20,678 bases of DNA, taken from contig JANPGC010000063.1 of the NCBI GenBank assembly GCA_031423755.1, forward strand, positions 1 through 20,678, in the 5' to 3' direction. The first letter of the stretch is position 1. The number at the start of each line of letters is the position of its first letter. Shown here one piece after another: positions 12,540-19,346 of this stretch. The DNA is from JANMEX01 sp031423755. GTDB taxonomy: Bacteria; Pseudomonadota; Alphaproteobacteria; Rhizobiales; Rhizobiaceae. The position numbers were made by a program, and so were the translations under genes. The notes beneath the pieces were generated by a model. That model did not search any database. It saw only the letters and a list, made by a program, of their open reading frames with translations, and had not been told where the DNA came from.

Positions 12540-14198
12540 CTATTCGGCGGCAATGCGCCGCTCGACAACGCCGCGTTCCTTTTTGACCAATTCCGCCACC
12601 ATGAACGACAGCTCTAGCGCCTGATCGGCGTTGAGGCGCGGGTCGCAATGGGTGTGGTAGCGGTCGGCAAGCTCATCCTGTGTGATGGCGCGCGCGCCGC
12701 CGGTGCATTCGGTGACGTTTTTGCCGGTCATTTCGACATGGATGCCGCCAGCGTACGTGCCTTCGGACCGGTGAATCTCAAAGAAATTCTGCACTTCCTT
12801 GAGAATGCGCTCGTAGGGGCGCGTCTTGTAGCCGGAGGCCGCAGAGATGGTGTTGCCGTGCATCGGATCGCACGACCAGACAACCTTGCGCCCTTCCCGC
12901 TCGACAGCGCGGATGAGCTTGGGCAGATGTTCGCCGACCTTGTCCGCGCCGAAGCGCGCGATCAGCGTCAGGCGTCCGGCTTCATTGTCCGGGCTCAAAA
13001 TGTCGATGAGCCGGAGAAGACCATCCGGATCAAGCGTCGGGCCGCATTTGAGGCCGATCGGGTTCTTGATGCCGCGGCAATACTCGACATGCGCATGGTC
13101 CGGCTGGCGGGTGCGGTCGCCAATCCAGATCATGTGGCCGGAGGTGGCATACCAGTCGCCGGAGGTCGAATCGACACGCGTCAACGCCTCTTCATAGCCG
13201 AGCAGCAAGGCCTCGTGGCTGGTGTAGAAATCGGTCTCACGCAGCGCGTAATTGGTCTTGGAGGTGATGCCGATGGAGCGCATGAAATCAATGGTTTCAG
13301 AAATGCGCGCTGCCAACGCCGAATAGCGGTCGCCCTGCGGAGAATCCGCGACGAAATCCATGGTCCACTGGTGCACGTTCTCAAGGCTCGCATAACCGCC
13401 CTGCGCGAATGCGCGGAGCAGATTGAGCGTTGCGGCAGACTGGCGGTAGGCCATTTCCTGGCGGGCGGGATCGGGGATGCGCGAGGCCTTGTCAAACTCG
13501 ATGCCGTTGATGATGTCGCCGCGATAGGACGGCAGCGTGATGTCGCCCTTGGTCTCATTGTCGGACGAGCGCGGCTTGGCAAACTGGCCGGCAATGCGGC
13601 CGATCTTCACTACCGGCTGCGAACCGGCAAAGGTCAGCACAACAGCCATCTGCAGGAAGACGCGGAAGAAGTCACGGATATTGTCGGCGCCATGCTCGGC
13701 AAAACTCTCGGCGCAGTCGCCGCCCTGCAGCAGGAAGCCGCGGCCTTCGGCGACATCGGCGAGCGCCTTCTTGAGATCGCGTGCTTCGCCGGCGAACACC
13801 AGTGGCGGATAGGTGCGAAGCCGCCCTTCAACGTCTGTGAGAACCTGTTTGTCGGGATAGGCCGGAACCTGGCTGATCGGCTTTTCGCGCCATGAAGTCG
13901 GGGACCAGTTCTGTGTCATGCTTTGTGCTTTCAAAGGTTGGGACGTGGCGCGCGGCAACTCGGCCGGCGCGGTTTTGGTGGCGAATGCGCTGTGGTCGGG
14001 GACAAGAATATGATTCTCATCCGCCAGCGCCCGGATTTTCATCACCGCAATGCTCTCGTGAACCTTGGCCGGATCCAGTTCCATGCGGTAAATCGTCGGC
14101 TGGCTGATGCCTGCCTTGGCTGCAAGCTCAGCCTGCGACAGGTCGAGCATCGAGCGGATATATTTGATCTGGCGGCCGGTGAGTTGCGGTATGTTCAT
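12540..14198 (-). CDS. aroG: Class II DAHP synthase with in-frame N-terminal XRE helix-turn-helix domain
   Basis: 552 residues from the ATG at 14198. Residues 94-552 are a full class II 3-deoxy-D-arabino-heptulosonate-7-phosphate synthase, which joins phosphoenolpyruvate and erythrose 4-phosphate in the first shikimate step. Its motifs are intact: QGGDCAESF with the metal-ligand cysteine C162, KNPIGLKCGPT, WSCDPMHGNT, HVEMTGKNVTEC and HCDPRLNADQA. Residues 1-67 are a Cro/C1-type DNA-binding domain with the helix-turn-helix LSQAELAAKAGISQPTIYRM (20-39), and 68-93 is an Ala/Pro linker. No stop codon separates the two parts. The usual enzyme start is the internal ATG at 13919 (MTQNWSPTSW), preceded only by a weak GAAAG; translation from it would give a normal 459-residue enzyme. 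The frame between the domains keeps G/C-ending codons for most of its length, which supports real translation. Confidence 0.9.
   Translation of the reverse strand: MNIPQLTGRQIKYIRSMLDLSQAELAAKAGISQPTIYRMELDPAKVHESIAVMKIRALADENHILVPDHSAFATKTAPAELPRATSQPLKAQSMTQNWSPTSWREKPISQVPAYPDKQVLTDVEGRLRTYPPLVFAGEARDLKKALADVAEGRGFLLQGGDCAESFAEHGADNIRDFFRVFLQMAVVLTFAGSQPVVKIGRIAGQFAKPRSSDNETKGDITLPSYRGDIINGIEFDKASRIPDPARQEMAYRQSAATLNLLRAFAQGGYASLENVHQWTMDFVADSPQGDRYSALAARISETIDFMRSIGITSKTNYALRETDFYTSHEALLLGYEEALTRVDSTSGDWYATSGHMIWIGDRTRQPDHAHVEYCRGIKNPIGLKCGPTLDPDGLLRLIDILSPDNEAGRLTLIARFGADKVGEHLPKLIRAVEREGRKVVWSCDPMHGNTISAASGYKTRPYERILKEVQNFFEIHRSEGTYAGGIHVEMTGKNVTECTGGARAITQDELADRYHTHCDPRLNADQALELSFMVAELVKKERGVVERRIAAE
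13998..14198 (-). other. XRE/Cro-C1 DNA-binding domain fused to aroG
   Basis: This part of the fusion alone has the layout of a complete single-domain rhizobial XRE regulator: LTGRQIKYIRSMLDLSQAEL, the recognition helix SQPTIYRME, and a final short strand NHILVP. In separate regulators a stop codon would follow; here the frame continues through a linker into DAHP synthase. It is listed separately so that the domain is not missed if the shorter enzyme start at 13919 is adopted. Confidence 0.8.
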
Positions 14199-14222
14199 GG
14201 CGTCAATCTCGTTTATGACGCC
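14199..14222. promoter_or_regulatory. Inverted repeat touching the aroG fusion start codon
   Basis: GGCGTCA (14199-14205) and TGACGCC (14216-14222) are perfect 7-bp arms around 10 bases. The repeat ends at the base before the ATG at 14198 and begins one base after the predicted -10 box. As DNA it could be an operator for the fused helix-turn-helix. As RNA it would form a hairpin with the only ribosome-site-like sequence (ACGAG) in its loop. Confidence 0.55.
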
Positions 14223-14251
14223 CAAATAGGTCAACATGAATTGAATGTCAA
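14223..14251 (-). promoter_or_regulatory. Predicted aroG fusion promoter
   Basis: On the minus strand, -35 TTGACA (14251-14246, a consensus match) and TATTTG (14228-14223, a poor -10) are 17 bp apart. The promoter covers an in-frame ATG at 14237, which argues for the later ATG at 14198 as the true start. Confidence 0.45.
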
Positions 14252-14279
14252 ACCATTGTGAATAAAATTAGTCAAAAGT

Positions 14280-14882
14280 TCAGTAGAACCTGATTGCCGT
14301 AAACCGAGCGAAAAAATTGACGCCGCGCATCGGCGCGGTGACGTCCATCTTCCAGTAGGTTTCGCGCTTTTTGGACGGCAGCTGCGGGCCGGAGGGAAGT
14401 TTCATGGTGAAACTGATCCGGCCATTTGCCGCCGCTTCCTTGGCGACCGTCATTTTTCCGGACCAGAAGGGCTTGGTCGACAGGCGCGAGCGCTCGCCAT
14501 TATGATCCCGCTCGCCATAGGCAAAACAATTGAGGGTGATTGTGTAGTCGCCCGTCACCTCTGCCGGCTTGTCGAGGACGACGGCGCCGCTGAACATGCT
14601 GCCGAGCCGCGCCGGGCTGTATTCCAGAACCGGCGTGCCGATCTTGCGCTGGCGCAGGAACCTCCGCGCCGCGATAAATCCGGCAATGAGCGTCAGCGGG
14701 CCGCACAGGAAAGGCAGCAGCACGGACGGGCTGGACGTGTCGGGGGTGCGCAACGGCACCTCATACCACCAGGTGCCGCCGATGGACAGGACGGCAAAAA
14801 TGGCTGTGAAGGTGACGGCAACATGATATTCGCACAACGTCACCGACGGGAGTTTTTGGGGTCCGTTCCCATTGTTTGCCAT
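14280..14882 (-). CDS. Hypothetical two-TM membrane protein
   Basis: 200 residues from the ATG at 14882, which has CAGGA about 7 nt upstream; an earlier ATG at 14909 is less likely. Two hydrophobic helices lie at about residues 20-40 and 54-73 with a short loop between them. About 120 residues of beta-rich sequence follow, with VTGDYTITLNCFAYGE and YWKMDVTAP. The layout, two helices followed by a soluble beta domain, resembles DUF3592-type proteins, but I cannot confirm membership. It ends 81 bp before the aroG fusion start on the same strand with no clear terminator between, so read-through is possible. Function unknown. Confidence 0.75.
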   Translation of the reverse strand: MANNGNGPQKLPSVTLCEYHVAVTFTAIFAVLSIGGTWWYEVPLRTPDTSSPSVLLPFLCGPLTLIAGFIAARRFLRQRKIGTPVLEYSPARLGSMFSGAVVLDKPAEVTGDYTITLNCFAYGERDHNGERSRLSTKPFWSGKMTVAKEAAANGRISFTMKLPSGPQLPSKKRETYWKMDVTAPMRGVNFFARFTAIRFY

Positions 14883-14961
14883 GGCGAAATCCTGCTGCCG
14901 GTTTTGCAACTTTTACCACGCAGATGCCTGCGTGCAATGATCAGCCTGTAAGCCAAAGTGA

Positions 14962-14991
14962 TTGGGGCGCGGCACGGTCAGGGTGTAGAAT
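14962..14991 (+). promoter_or_regulatory. Predicted promoter of the DUF1059 gene
   Basis: TTGGGG (14962-14967) and TAGAAT (14986-14991) are 18 bp apart, about 34 bp before the ATG at 15025. The -10 matches the consensus at five of six positions; the -35 is weak. Confidence 0.4.
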
Positions 14992-15024
14992 CTTTTTGAA
15001 ACTTTCGAGGAAAGGACCGATGTC

Positions 15025-15216
15025 ATGACCATGAAGGAATTCCACTGCGGCACGCTCGTGCCCGGCTGCGAGTGGCACACGCGCAACGAAAGCGAAGCCG
15101 AAATCATCCGCCGGGCGAGCGAGCACATGCGCGAGACGCACGGCGAGACGGTGATCCGCGAGACGATGGTGGAGGCGATCAAGGCGCGGATTGGTGCGGA
15201 GCAGAAGGCAGCTTGA
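15025..15216 (+). CDS. DUF1059 small protein
   Basis: 63 residues. The layout MKEFHCGTLVPGCEWHTRNE with a later SEHMRETHG gives a possible metal-binding set C8, C15, H18, H34/H40, characteristic of DUF1059 proteins. The rest is one amphipathic helix rich in Glu and Arg. The ATG at 15025 has AAAGGA 8 nt upstream. It is the only plus-strand gene in a long minus-strand stretch and is convergent with gor. The function of the family is unknown to me; a small zinc-binding regulator is one possibility. Confidence 0.85.
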   Translation: MTMKEFHCGTLVPGCEWHTRNESEAEIIRRASEHMRETHGETVIRETMVEAIKARIGAEQKAA

Positions 15217-15262
15217 CCCTTGCCTTCGCCCCGCCGTTTGAGGGCAGAAGGGTCGGCAAACT

Positions 15263-16651
15263 TTATACCCGCACCCCGCCCCTGACCTGATACGTCGGCG
15301 CATACATTGTCACCAGTTCCTCTGCCGCCGTTGGATGCACCGCCATGGTTCTGTCGAAGTCGGCCTTGGTCGCGCCCATCTTCATCGGAATCGCGATGAG
15401 TTGCGCCATTTCGGCGGCGTCGGGGCCCATGATGTGTGCGCCAACGACCTTCTGGCTCGCCGTATCAACGATCAGCTTCATCAGCATGCGGTCCTGTGAG
15501 CCGGACAGCGTTGCCTTCATCGGGCGGAATTCGGCGCGGAAAATGTCGAGATCGCCGAAACGCTTTGCTGCCGACTCTTCCGACATTCCGACGGTGCCGA
15601 TTTCCGGGCGGGTGAAAACGCCTGTGGCGATGATCTCGTAATCCGGGCGCAAAGGATTGTTTTTGTAGACCGTCTCGATGAAGCACATGGCTTCGTGGAT
15701 CGCCACCGGTGTCAATTGCACACGGTTGGTGACGTCACCGACGGCAAAAATGTTGGGTTGGGACGTGCGTGAATGTTCATCGACCACGATGGCGCCGAGC
15801 TTGTCTGTGGCTACCCCTGCCCGTTCCAGCCCAAGCCCCTCCGTGTTCGCCATGCGGCCGACGGCAAGCAGCACCTGATCGGTGTCAAGCGCCTCGCCAT
15901 TGCTAAGGATGACATGCAGCCGCCCGTCATCGCCGCGCCGCACGCCTTCCAGCATGGTCTCGGTGAGAATGCGGATGCCCTTCAGCGTCATTGCCTTGTG
16001 CAGGCCCTGCCGCAAATCCTGATCGAAGCGCGACAGCACTTCCTTGCCACGGTAGACGACGGTGACGTCCGTGCCGAGGCCGTGAAAAATATTGGCAAAC
16101 TCCAGCGCGATATAGCCGCCGCCCTCGATGATTATGTCTTTTGGCAGAGCGCCAAGCTCAAACACATCATTGGAAGTGATGCAGAGTTCACTGCCCGGAA
16201 GCGCCTTGTGCGGATTGGGGCGACCACCCGTGGCGATCAATATGTGGTCGGCGGTGACGGTCTTGCCGCTGTTCAGCAAGCGGATGGTATGGGCATCGAC
16301 GAGTTCGGCGCGGCTGTCGAATATGGTCGCCTTGTTGCTGTCCAAACCTTTCCGGTAAAGGCCCTCCAAACGCGAGATTTCAATATCCTTGAACGAAATC
16401 AATTTCTTCCAGTCGAAAGTTGATTCACCGACCGTCCAGCCGAAACCGGCAGCGTCCTCAAACTGATCCTGGAATTCCGAAGCGTAAACCAGAAGCTTCT
16501 TCGGCACGCAGCCGCGGATAACGCAGGTGCCGCCAAACCGGTGCTCTTCGGCAACGCCAACGCGCTTGCCCATTGAAGCGGCCACGCGACCGGCACGCAC
16601 GCCCCCCGACCCGCCGCCGATCACAAACAGATCAAAATCGTAGGTGGACAT
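15263..16651 (-). CDS. gor: Glutathione-disulfide reductase
   Basis: 462 residues. It reduces oxidised glutathione with NADPH through FAD. The FAD motif GGGSGGVRAGR (12-22), the redox pair C43/C48 in GGTCVIRGCVPKK, the NADPH-domain motif GGGYIALEFAN and the partner-subunit catalytic pair H439-P440 in VHPTAAEELVT are all present. The sequence has the arginine-bearing VVYRGKEVLSRFD after the NADPH strand, as expected for NADPH and not NADH use. The ATG at 16651 has GGAG 9 nt upstream. It lies downstream of the terminator of the rpiA-DUF2059 unit, so it probably has its own promoter in the 116-bp gap. Confidence 0.97.
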   Translation of the reverse strand: MSTYDFDLFVIGGGSGGVRAGRVAASMGKRVGVAEEHRFGGTCVIRGCVPKKLLVYASEFQDQFEDAAGFGWTVGESTFDWKKLISFKDIEISRLEGLYRKGLDSNKATIFDSRAELVDAHTIRLLNSGKTVTADHILIATGGRPNPHKALPGSELCITSNDVFELGALPKDIIIEGGGYIALEFANIFHGLGTDVTVVYRGKEVLSRFDQDLRQGLHKAMTLKGIRILTETMLEGVRRGDDGRLHVILSNGEALDTDQVLLAVGRMANTEGLGLERAGVATDKLGAIVVDEHSRTSQPNIFAVGDVTNRVQLTPVAIHEAMCFIETVYKNNPLRPDYEIIATGVFTRPEIGTVGMSEESAAKRFGDLDIFRAEFRPMKATLSGSQDRMLMKLIVDTASQKVVGAHIMGPDAAEMAQLIAIPMKMGATKADFDRTMAVHPTAAEELVTMYAPTYQVRGGVRV

Positions 16652-16703
16652 GGCAAGGCTCCGTCATTGGCATGATGAACTTGAAATTAGGCGTTATGGC
16701 CGG

Positions 16704-16740
16704 CAAAAGCAAAGCCCGGACGGAAGAACCGGCCGGGCTT
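16704..16740 (-). terminator. Terminator of the rpiA-DUF2059 unit
   Basis: On the minus strand AAGCCCGG (16740-16733) pairs with CCGGGCTT (16719-16712) over a 13-nt loop and is followed by TGCTTTTGCC. It begins 27 bp after the DUF2059 stop codon. Confidence 0.7.
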
Positions 16741-16767
16741 GGCATCATCGTCAATTTGGCACAGGTT

Positions 16768-17337
16768 TTACTGTTTCGGCGCTTCCGGGGTTTTGTCACC
16801 CTCAACCGGCGCTGGGTCCGCTGGCGCCTCTGGCGCAGGTGTAGCTGTCTTGAGTTTTTCGCCGACGTTGACGGCCAGGTCGCGGGCAATGCCGCCCTGC
16901 CAGATGTTGGCCGCGTCAATCAAACCGCGCGTGGCGATGGGGCCTTCCTTGATCAGCTTCTTTCCGGCATCGGTCTGATAAAAGTCAGCGATGGCCTTCA
17001 AGTCCGCCTCGGTGAAGACTTTCGCATAGACATTTGCTGCTTCCTTTTCGAGATCGCCGCGACGGGCGGCGAGAGCGATAACTTCAGAATCGACAGTCGT
17101 TGTGATGATCGCTTCCAGATTTGGATCCTTCTGGATGAGCTCACGCTTGAGCGATGCGGCAGCTTGCGGCAAAATCGCGTCGAACTGATCGGTGGCGCCA
17201 ATTGCGGTTATGGCGGCGCGGGCTACGGCCAAGTGCTCTGGTGTCGCATCCTGCGCCTGGGCAATCCCTGCGGTGAATAGGCACAAGCCTGCTGCGGCTG
17301 CCTTGAAGCTGCGGCCAAGGCCGGATGAGAAATTCAT
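16768..17337 (-). CDS. Exported DUF2059-domain protein
   Basis: 189 residues from the ATG at 17337. The signal peptide runs to about residue 28 (AGIAQA/QD). The DUF2059 domain (about 35-160) contains the helical pattern FTEADLKAIADFYQTDAGKKL near its end, the most conserved part of the family. The carboxy tail is Pro/Ala/Glu-rich and disordered. GGAG 8 nt before this ATG decides the start; an ATG at 17358 overlapping the rpiA stop would add seven residues ahead of the signal peptide. The gap to rpiA is 17 bp, so the two are cotranscribed. The family is periplasmic; its function is unknown. Confidence 0.9.
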   Translation of the reverse strand: MNFSSGLGRSFKAAAAGLCLFTAGIAQAQDATPEHLAVARAAITAIGATDQFDAILPQAAASLKRELIQKDPNLEAIITTTVDSEVIALAARRGDLEKEAANVYAKVFTEADLKAIADFYQTDAGKKLIKEGPIATRGLIDAANIWQGGIARDLAVNVGEKLKTATPAPEAPADPAPVEGDKTPEAPKQ

Positions 17338-17354
17338 GTCGTGTCTCCGTAATT

Positions 17355-18047
17355 TCATCGTTCGAGTTTGCGGATGCCGCCTGCGCCAGCGATAACGGCA
17401 GTTGTTGCCATGTTCAGGAACAGCCCGTGCTCTACCACCCCGGGAATGGCATGCAAAGCATATGACAGGGCAGATGCATCGCGAATAAGGCCAAAAGATG
17501 CATCAAGAATGAGATGCCCGCCGTCTGTCACAAATCTTTGTCCGTCACGTTCCCGAAGCGTCACTGTGCCTTGAAGGCCGAGCGATTTCGCAGCGTTCTC
17601 CACAGCGATTGTCGTGGACTTGAGGCCAAACAGATTGACTTCAATCGGCAACGGGAAGGCACCGAGATGATCGACAATCTTGGTCTCGTCGGCAATAACC
17701 AGCATTTTGGCGGACGCCGCCGCGACGATTTTCTCGCGCAGCAGCGCCCCGCCGCCACCCTTGATAAGACAGAAGTCCGGGTCGATTTCGTCTGTGCCAT
17801 CAATGGTCAAATCAAGCTCGGGCATCTCCTCAAGGGTTGCCAGCGGCACGCCAAGTTCACGGCAAAGGGCGGCGGAACGCTCAGAGGTCGGAACGCCCGT
17901 CACGGATAATCCCGCTGCCACTTTTTTAGCCAGAAGCCTGATGAATTCATCGGCAGTGGAACCGGTGCCAATGCCAAGGCACATGCCGGGTGTGACATGC
18001 TCCAGCGCCGCGGAGGCTGCCATTATTTTCAGTTGACGGGCGTCCAT
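17355..18047 (-). CDS. rpiA: Ribose-5-phosphate isomerase A
   Basis: 230 residues. It interconverts ribose 5-phosphate and ribulose 5-phosphate in the pentose phosphate pathway. The substrate-binding motifs LGIGTGSTADEF, LTIDGTDEIDP (catalytic aspartates) and KGGGGALLREKI (catalytic glutamate and lysine) are present. The ATG at 18047 has GAGGA about 10 nt upstream; a TTG one codon earlier is possible. It is followed at 17 bp by the DUF2059 gene and lies divergent from gph, sharing a 147-bp control region. The gene also feeds erythrose 4-phosphate metabolism, one substrate of the DAHP synthase nearby, though no regulatory link is visible. Confidence 0.97.
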   Translation of the reverse strand: MDARQLKIMAASAALEHVTPGMCLGIGTGSTADEFIRLLAKKVAAGLSVTGVPTSERSAALCRELGVPLATLEEMPELDLTIDGTDEIDPDFCLIKGGGGALLREKIVAAASAKMLVIADETKIVDHLGAFPLPIEVNLFGLKSTTIAVENAAKSLGLQGTVTLRERDGQRFVTDGGHLILDASFGLIRDASALSYALHAIPGVVEHGLFLNMATTAVIAGAGGIRKLER

Positions 18048-18069
18048 CAAGCCATGTTCCTCAGTTGAT

Positions 18070-18086
18070 CCCGGTTTGAAACCGGG
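18070..18086. promoter_or_regulatory. Palindrome between rpiA and gph
   Basis: CCCGGTTT, one base, AAACCGGG: a perfect 17-bp palindrome between divergent genes, 23 bp upstream of the rpiA ATG. It may be an operator or a leader hairpin of the rpiA transcript. I see no strong promoter boxes around it. Confidence 0.4.
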
Positions 18087-18194
18087 CGCGTCCTATCATG
18101 GAATATCGACCGATGCCATGTCCGGAACTGTTCATTTCGATGCAGTAAGGCGTCCCGCTCTTGCAGCCGCGCACAATGACGGACAGGTTGGGCG

Positions 18195-18881
18195 ATGACC
18201 AAACCGATTCTCGTCTTTGACCTCGACGGCACATTTGCCGACACTGCGCCCGATCTTTTGGACAGTCTGAACCATTGTCTGGAGAACGCGGGCCTGCCGT
18301 CCGCCGACCCGCGCGACCTGATGAAATACGTCGGCCATGGCGGACGTGTGATGATCGAGCGGGCGATGCACGCACGCGGCAAATCGGTAAAGCCTGCGCT
18401 TCTCGAAGAGATGATGACGGCATTTGTCGCGGATTATGAAGCAAATATGCCGGGGAAAACCAGAATTTTTGACGGCGCGATGGCCGCGCTCGACCGGTTC
18501 TCCAACGCTGGCTACATCCATGCCATCTGCACCAACAAGTACGAAGGCATGTCGCGCAAGTTGCTTGATAATCTGGGCGTTGCGGGCCGCTTTGAAGCGA
18601 TCTGCGGGCAAGACACATTTGCGTTCAAAAAACCGGACCCGCGCCACCTGACCGAAACCATCAAGATGGCGGGCGGTGACGTTGAAAATGCGATCATGCT
18701 CGGTGACAGCGTGACTGACATTGACACAGCCAAGGCAGCAGGAATTCCGGTAATTGCCGTTTCGTTCGGCTACAGCGACCGGCCGGTGGCTGATTATGAG
18801 CCAACCCATGTGATCGACCATTTTGACCAGCTTGATCTGTCGCTGGTCGAGCACATCCTCAAAGCAGCGCGCGGACGCTGA
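18195..18881 (+). CDS. gph: Phosphoglycolate phosphatase
   Basis: 228 residues, HAD superfamily with a helical cap. The nucleophile D9 and acid/base D11 lie in VFDLDGTFADT. Motif II is ICTNK, motif III the lysine in FKKPDP, and motif IV LGDSVTDIDTAKAAG. The substrate is probably 2-phosphoglycolate from oxidative DNA-end repair or Rubisco oxygenation, but HAD specificity cannot be proven from motifs alone. The cap begins with LLDSLNHCLENAGLP and the motif VGHGGRVMIERAM, typical for Gph. The ATG at 18195 has a weak CAGG upstream. It is transcribed away from rpiA, with a tRNA gene downstream. Confidence 0.92.
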   Translation: MTKPILVFDLDGTFADTAPDLLDSLNHCLENAGLPSADPRDLMKYVGHGGRVMIERAMHARGKSVKPALLEEMMTAFVADYEANMPGKTRIFDGAMAALDRFSNAGYIHAICTNKYEGMSRKLLDNLGVAGRFEAICGQDTFAFKKPDPRHLTETIKMAGGDVENAIMLGDSVTDIDTAKAAGIPVIAVSFGYSDRPVADYEPTHVIDHFDQLDLSLVEHILKAARGR

Positions 18882-18898
18882 GTTGGGCTGAGCACAGC

Positions 18899-18927
18899 TT
18901 GACTTTGATTGCAGCGGTCCACTATAC
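18899..18927 (+). promoter_or_regulatory. Predicted tRNA-Val promoter
   Basis: -35 TTGACT (18899-18904) and -10 CTATAC (18922-18927; TATACC if shifted by one) are 17 bp apart. They are followed by a GC-rich CGCCCGCAC stretch, the usual pattern of stringently controlled stable RNA promoters. The tRNA begins about 28 bp after the -10 box. Confidence 0.7.
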
Positions 18928-18954
18928 CGCCCGCACGTTTGGCGAAAGCCAGCC

Positions 18955-19029
18955 GGGCGCGTAGCTCAGCGGGAGAGCACACCCTTCACACGGGTGGGGT
19001 CACAGGTTCAATCCCTGTCGCGCCCACCA
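18955..19029 (+). tRNA. tRNA-Val (anticodon CAC)
   Basis: All four arms pair: acceptor GGGCGCG/CGCGCCC, D stem GCTC/GAGC, anticodon stem CACCC/GGGTG with loop TTCACAC (anticodon CAC, reading GUG), and T stem ACAGG/CCTGT with loop TTCAATC. The CCA end is encoded at 19027-19029. Total length is 75 nt including CCA. Confidence 0.97.
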
Positions 19030-19346
19030 TGATTTTGCCGATATTTCCACACGGCGTGAACGCCAAACAAACAAAAACAACCTGCGCCAATCTGTCCGGC
19101 AGAAAAACTCCAGTTCTCCAGCGCGGCAGTATGCTCATAAGCCATGTCCAGCTTTTCAGCGTTCATTGACGGGATTTTTCGCAAAAACAACACAGCCGCG
19201 TGGAAGCGATGTGCAGAATATGGGCACCAATGTTTACCTTCGGTGAGGCACAAGTACCCGCGCCTTCGCCTGCCAGCCCAAAAAATATGCAAAAAACCCA
19301 CTTGCATCACTTGCGCGGTTCGGAGCACTCTAACGCAGGGTGTTGA
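19030..19346. other. 317-bp gene-free leader between tRNA-Val and the ATP-grasp gene
   Basis: The stretch is clearly richer in A/T than the flanking genes and has no convincing coding frame. It holds a small hairpin GGCGT/ACGCC at 19053-19064, an A/T palindrome TTTTT-CGC-AAAAA at 19175-19187, and the inverted repeat at 19287-19307. No integrase or attachment-site duplication of the tRNA 3' end is visible here. Confidence 0.6.
19287..19307. promoter_or_regulatory. Inverted repeat upstream of the ATP-grasp gene
   Basis: ATGCAA (19287-19292) and TTGCAT (19302-19307) are perfect 6-bp arms around 9 bases, about 40 bp before the ATG at 19347. It may be a regulator-binding site; the sequence gives no clue to the regulator. 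Confidence 0.35.

Noticed and set aside
12648..13895. 415-codon plus-strand frame opposite DAHP synthase
   Set aside because: It mirrors a strongly conserved enzyme gene; the protein has no recognisable motifs and no ribosome site.
18955..19346. Genomic island inserted at tRNA-Val
   Set aside because: The tRNA is intact, but no integrase gene and no second copy of its 3' end could be seen in the window.
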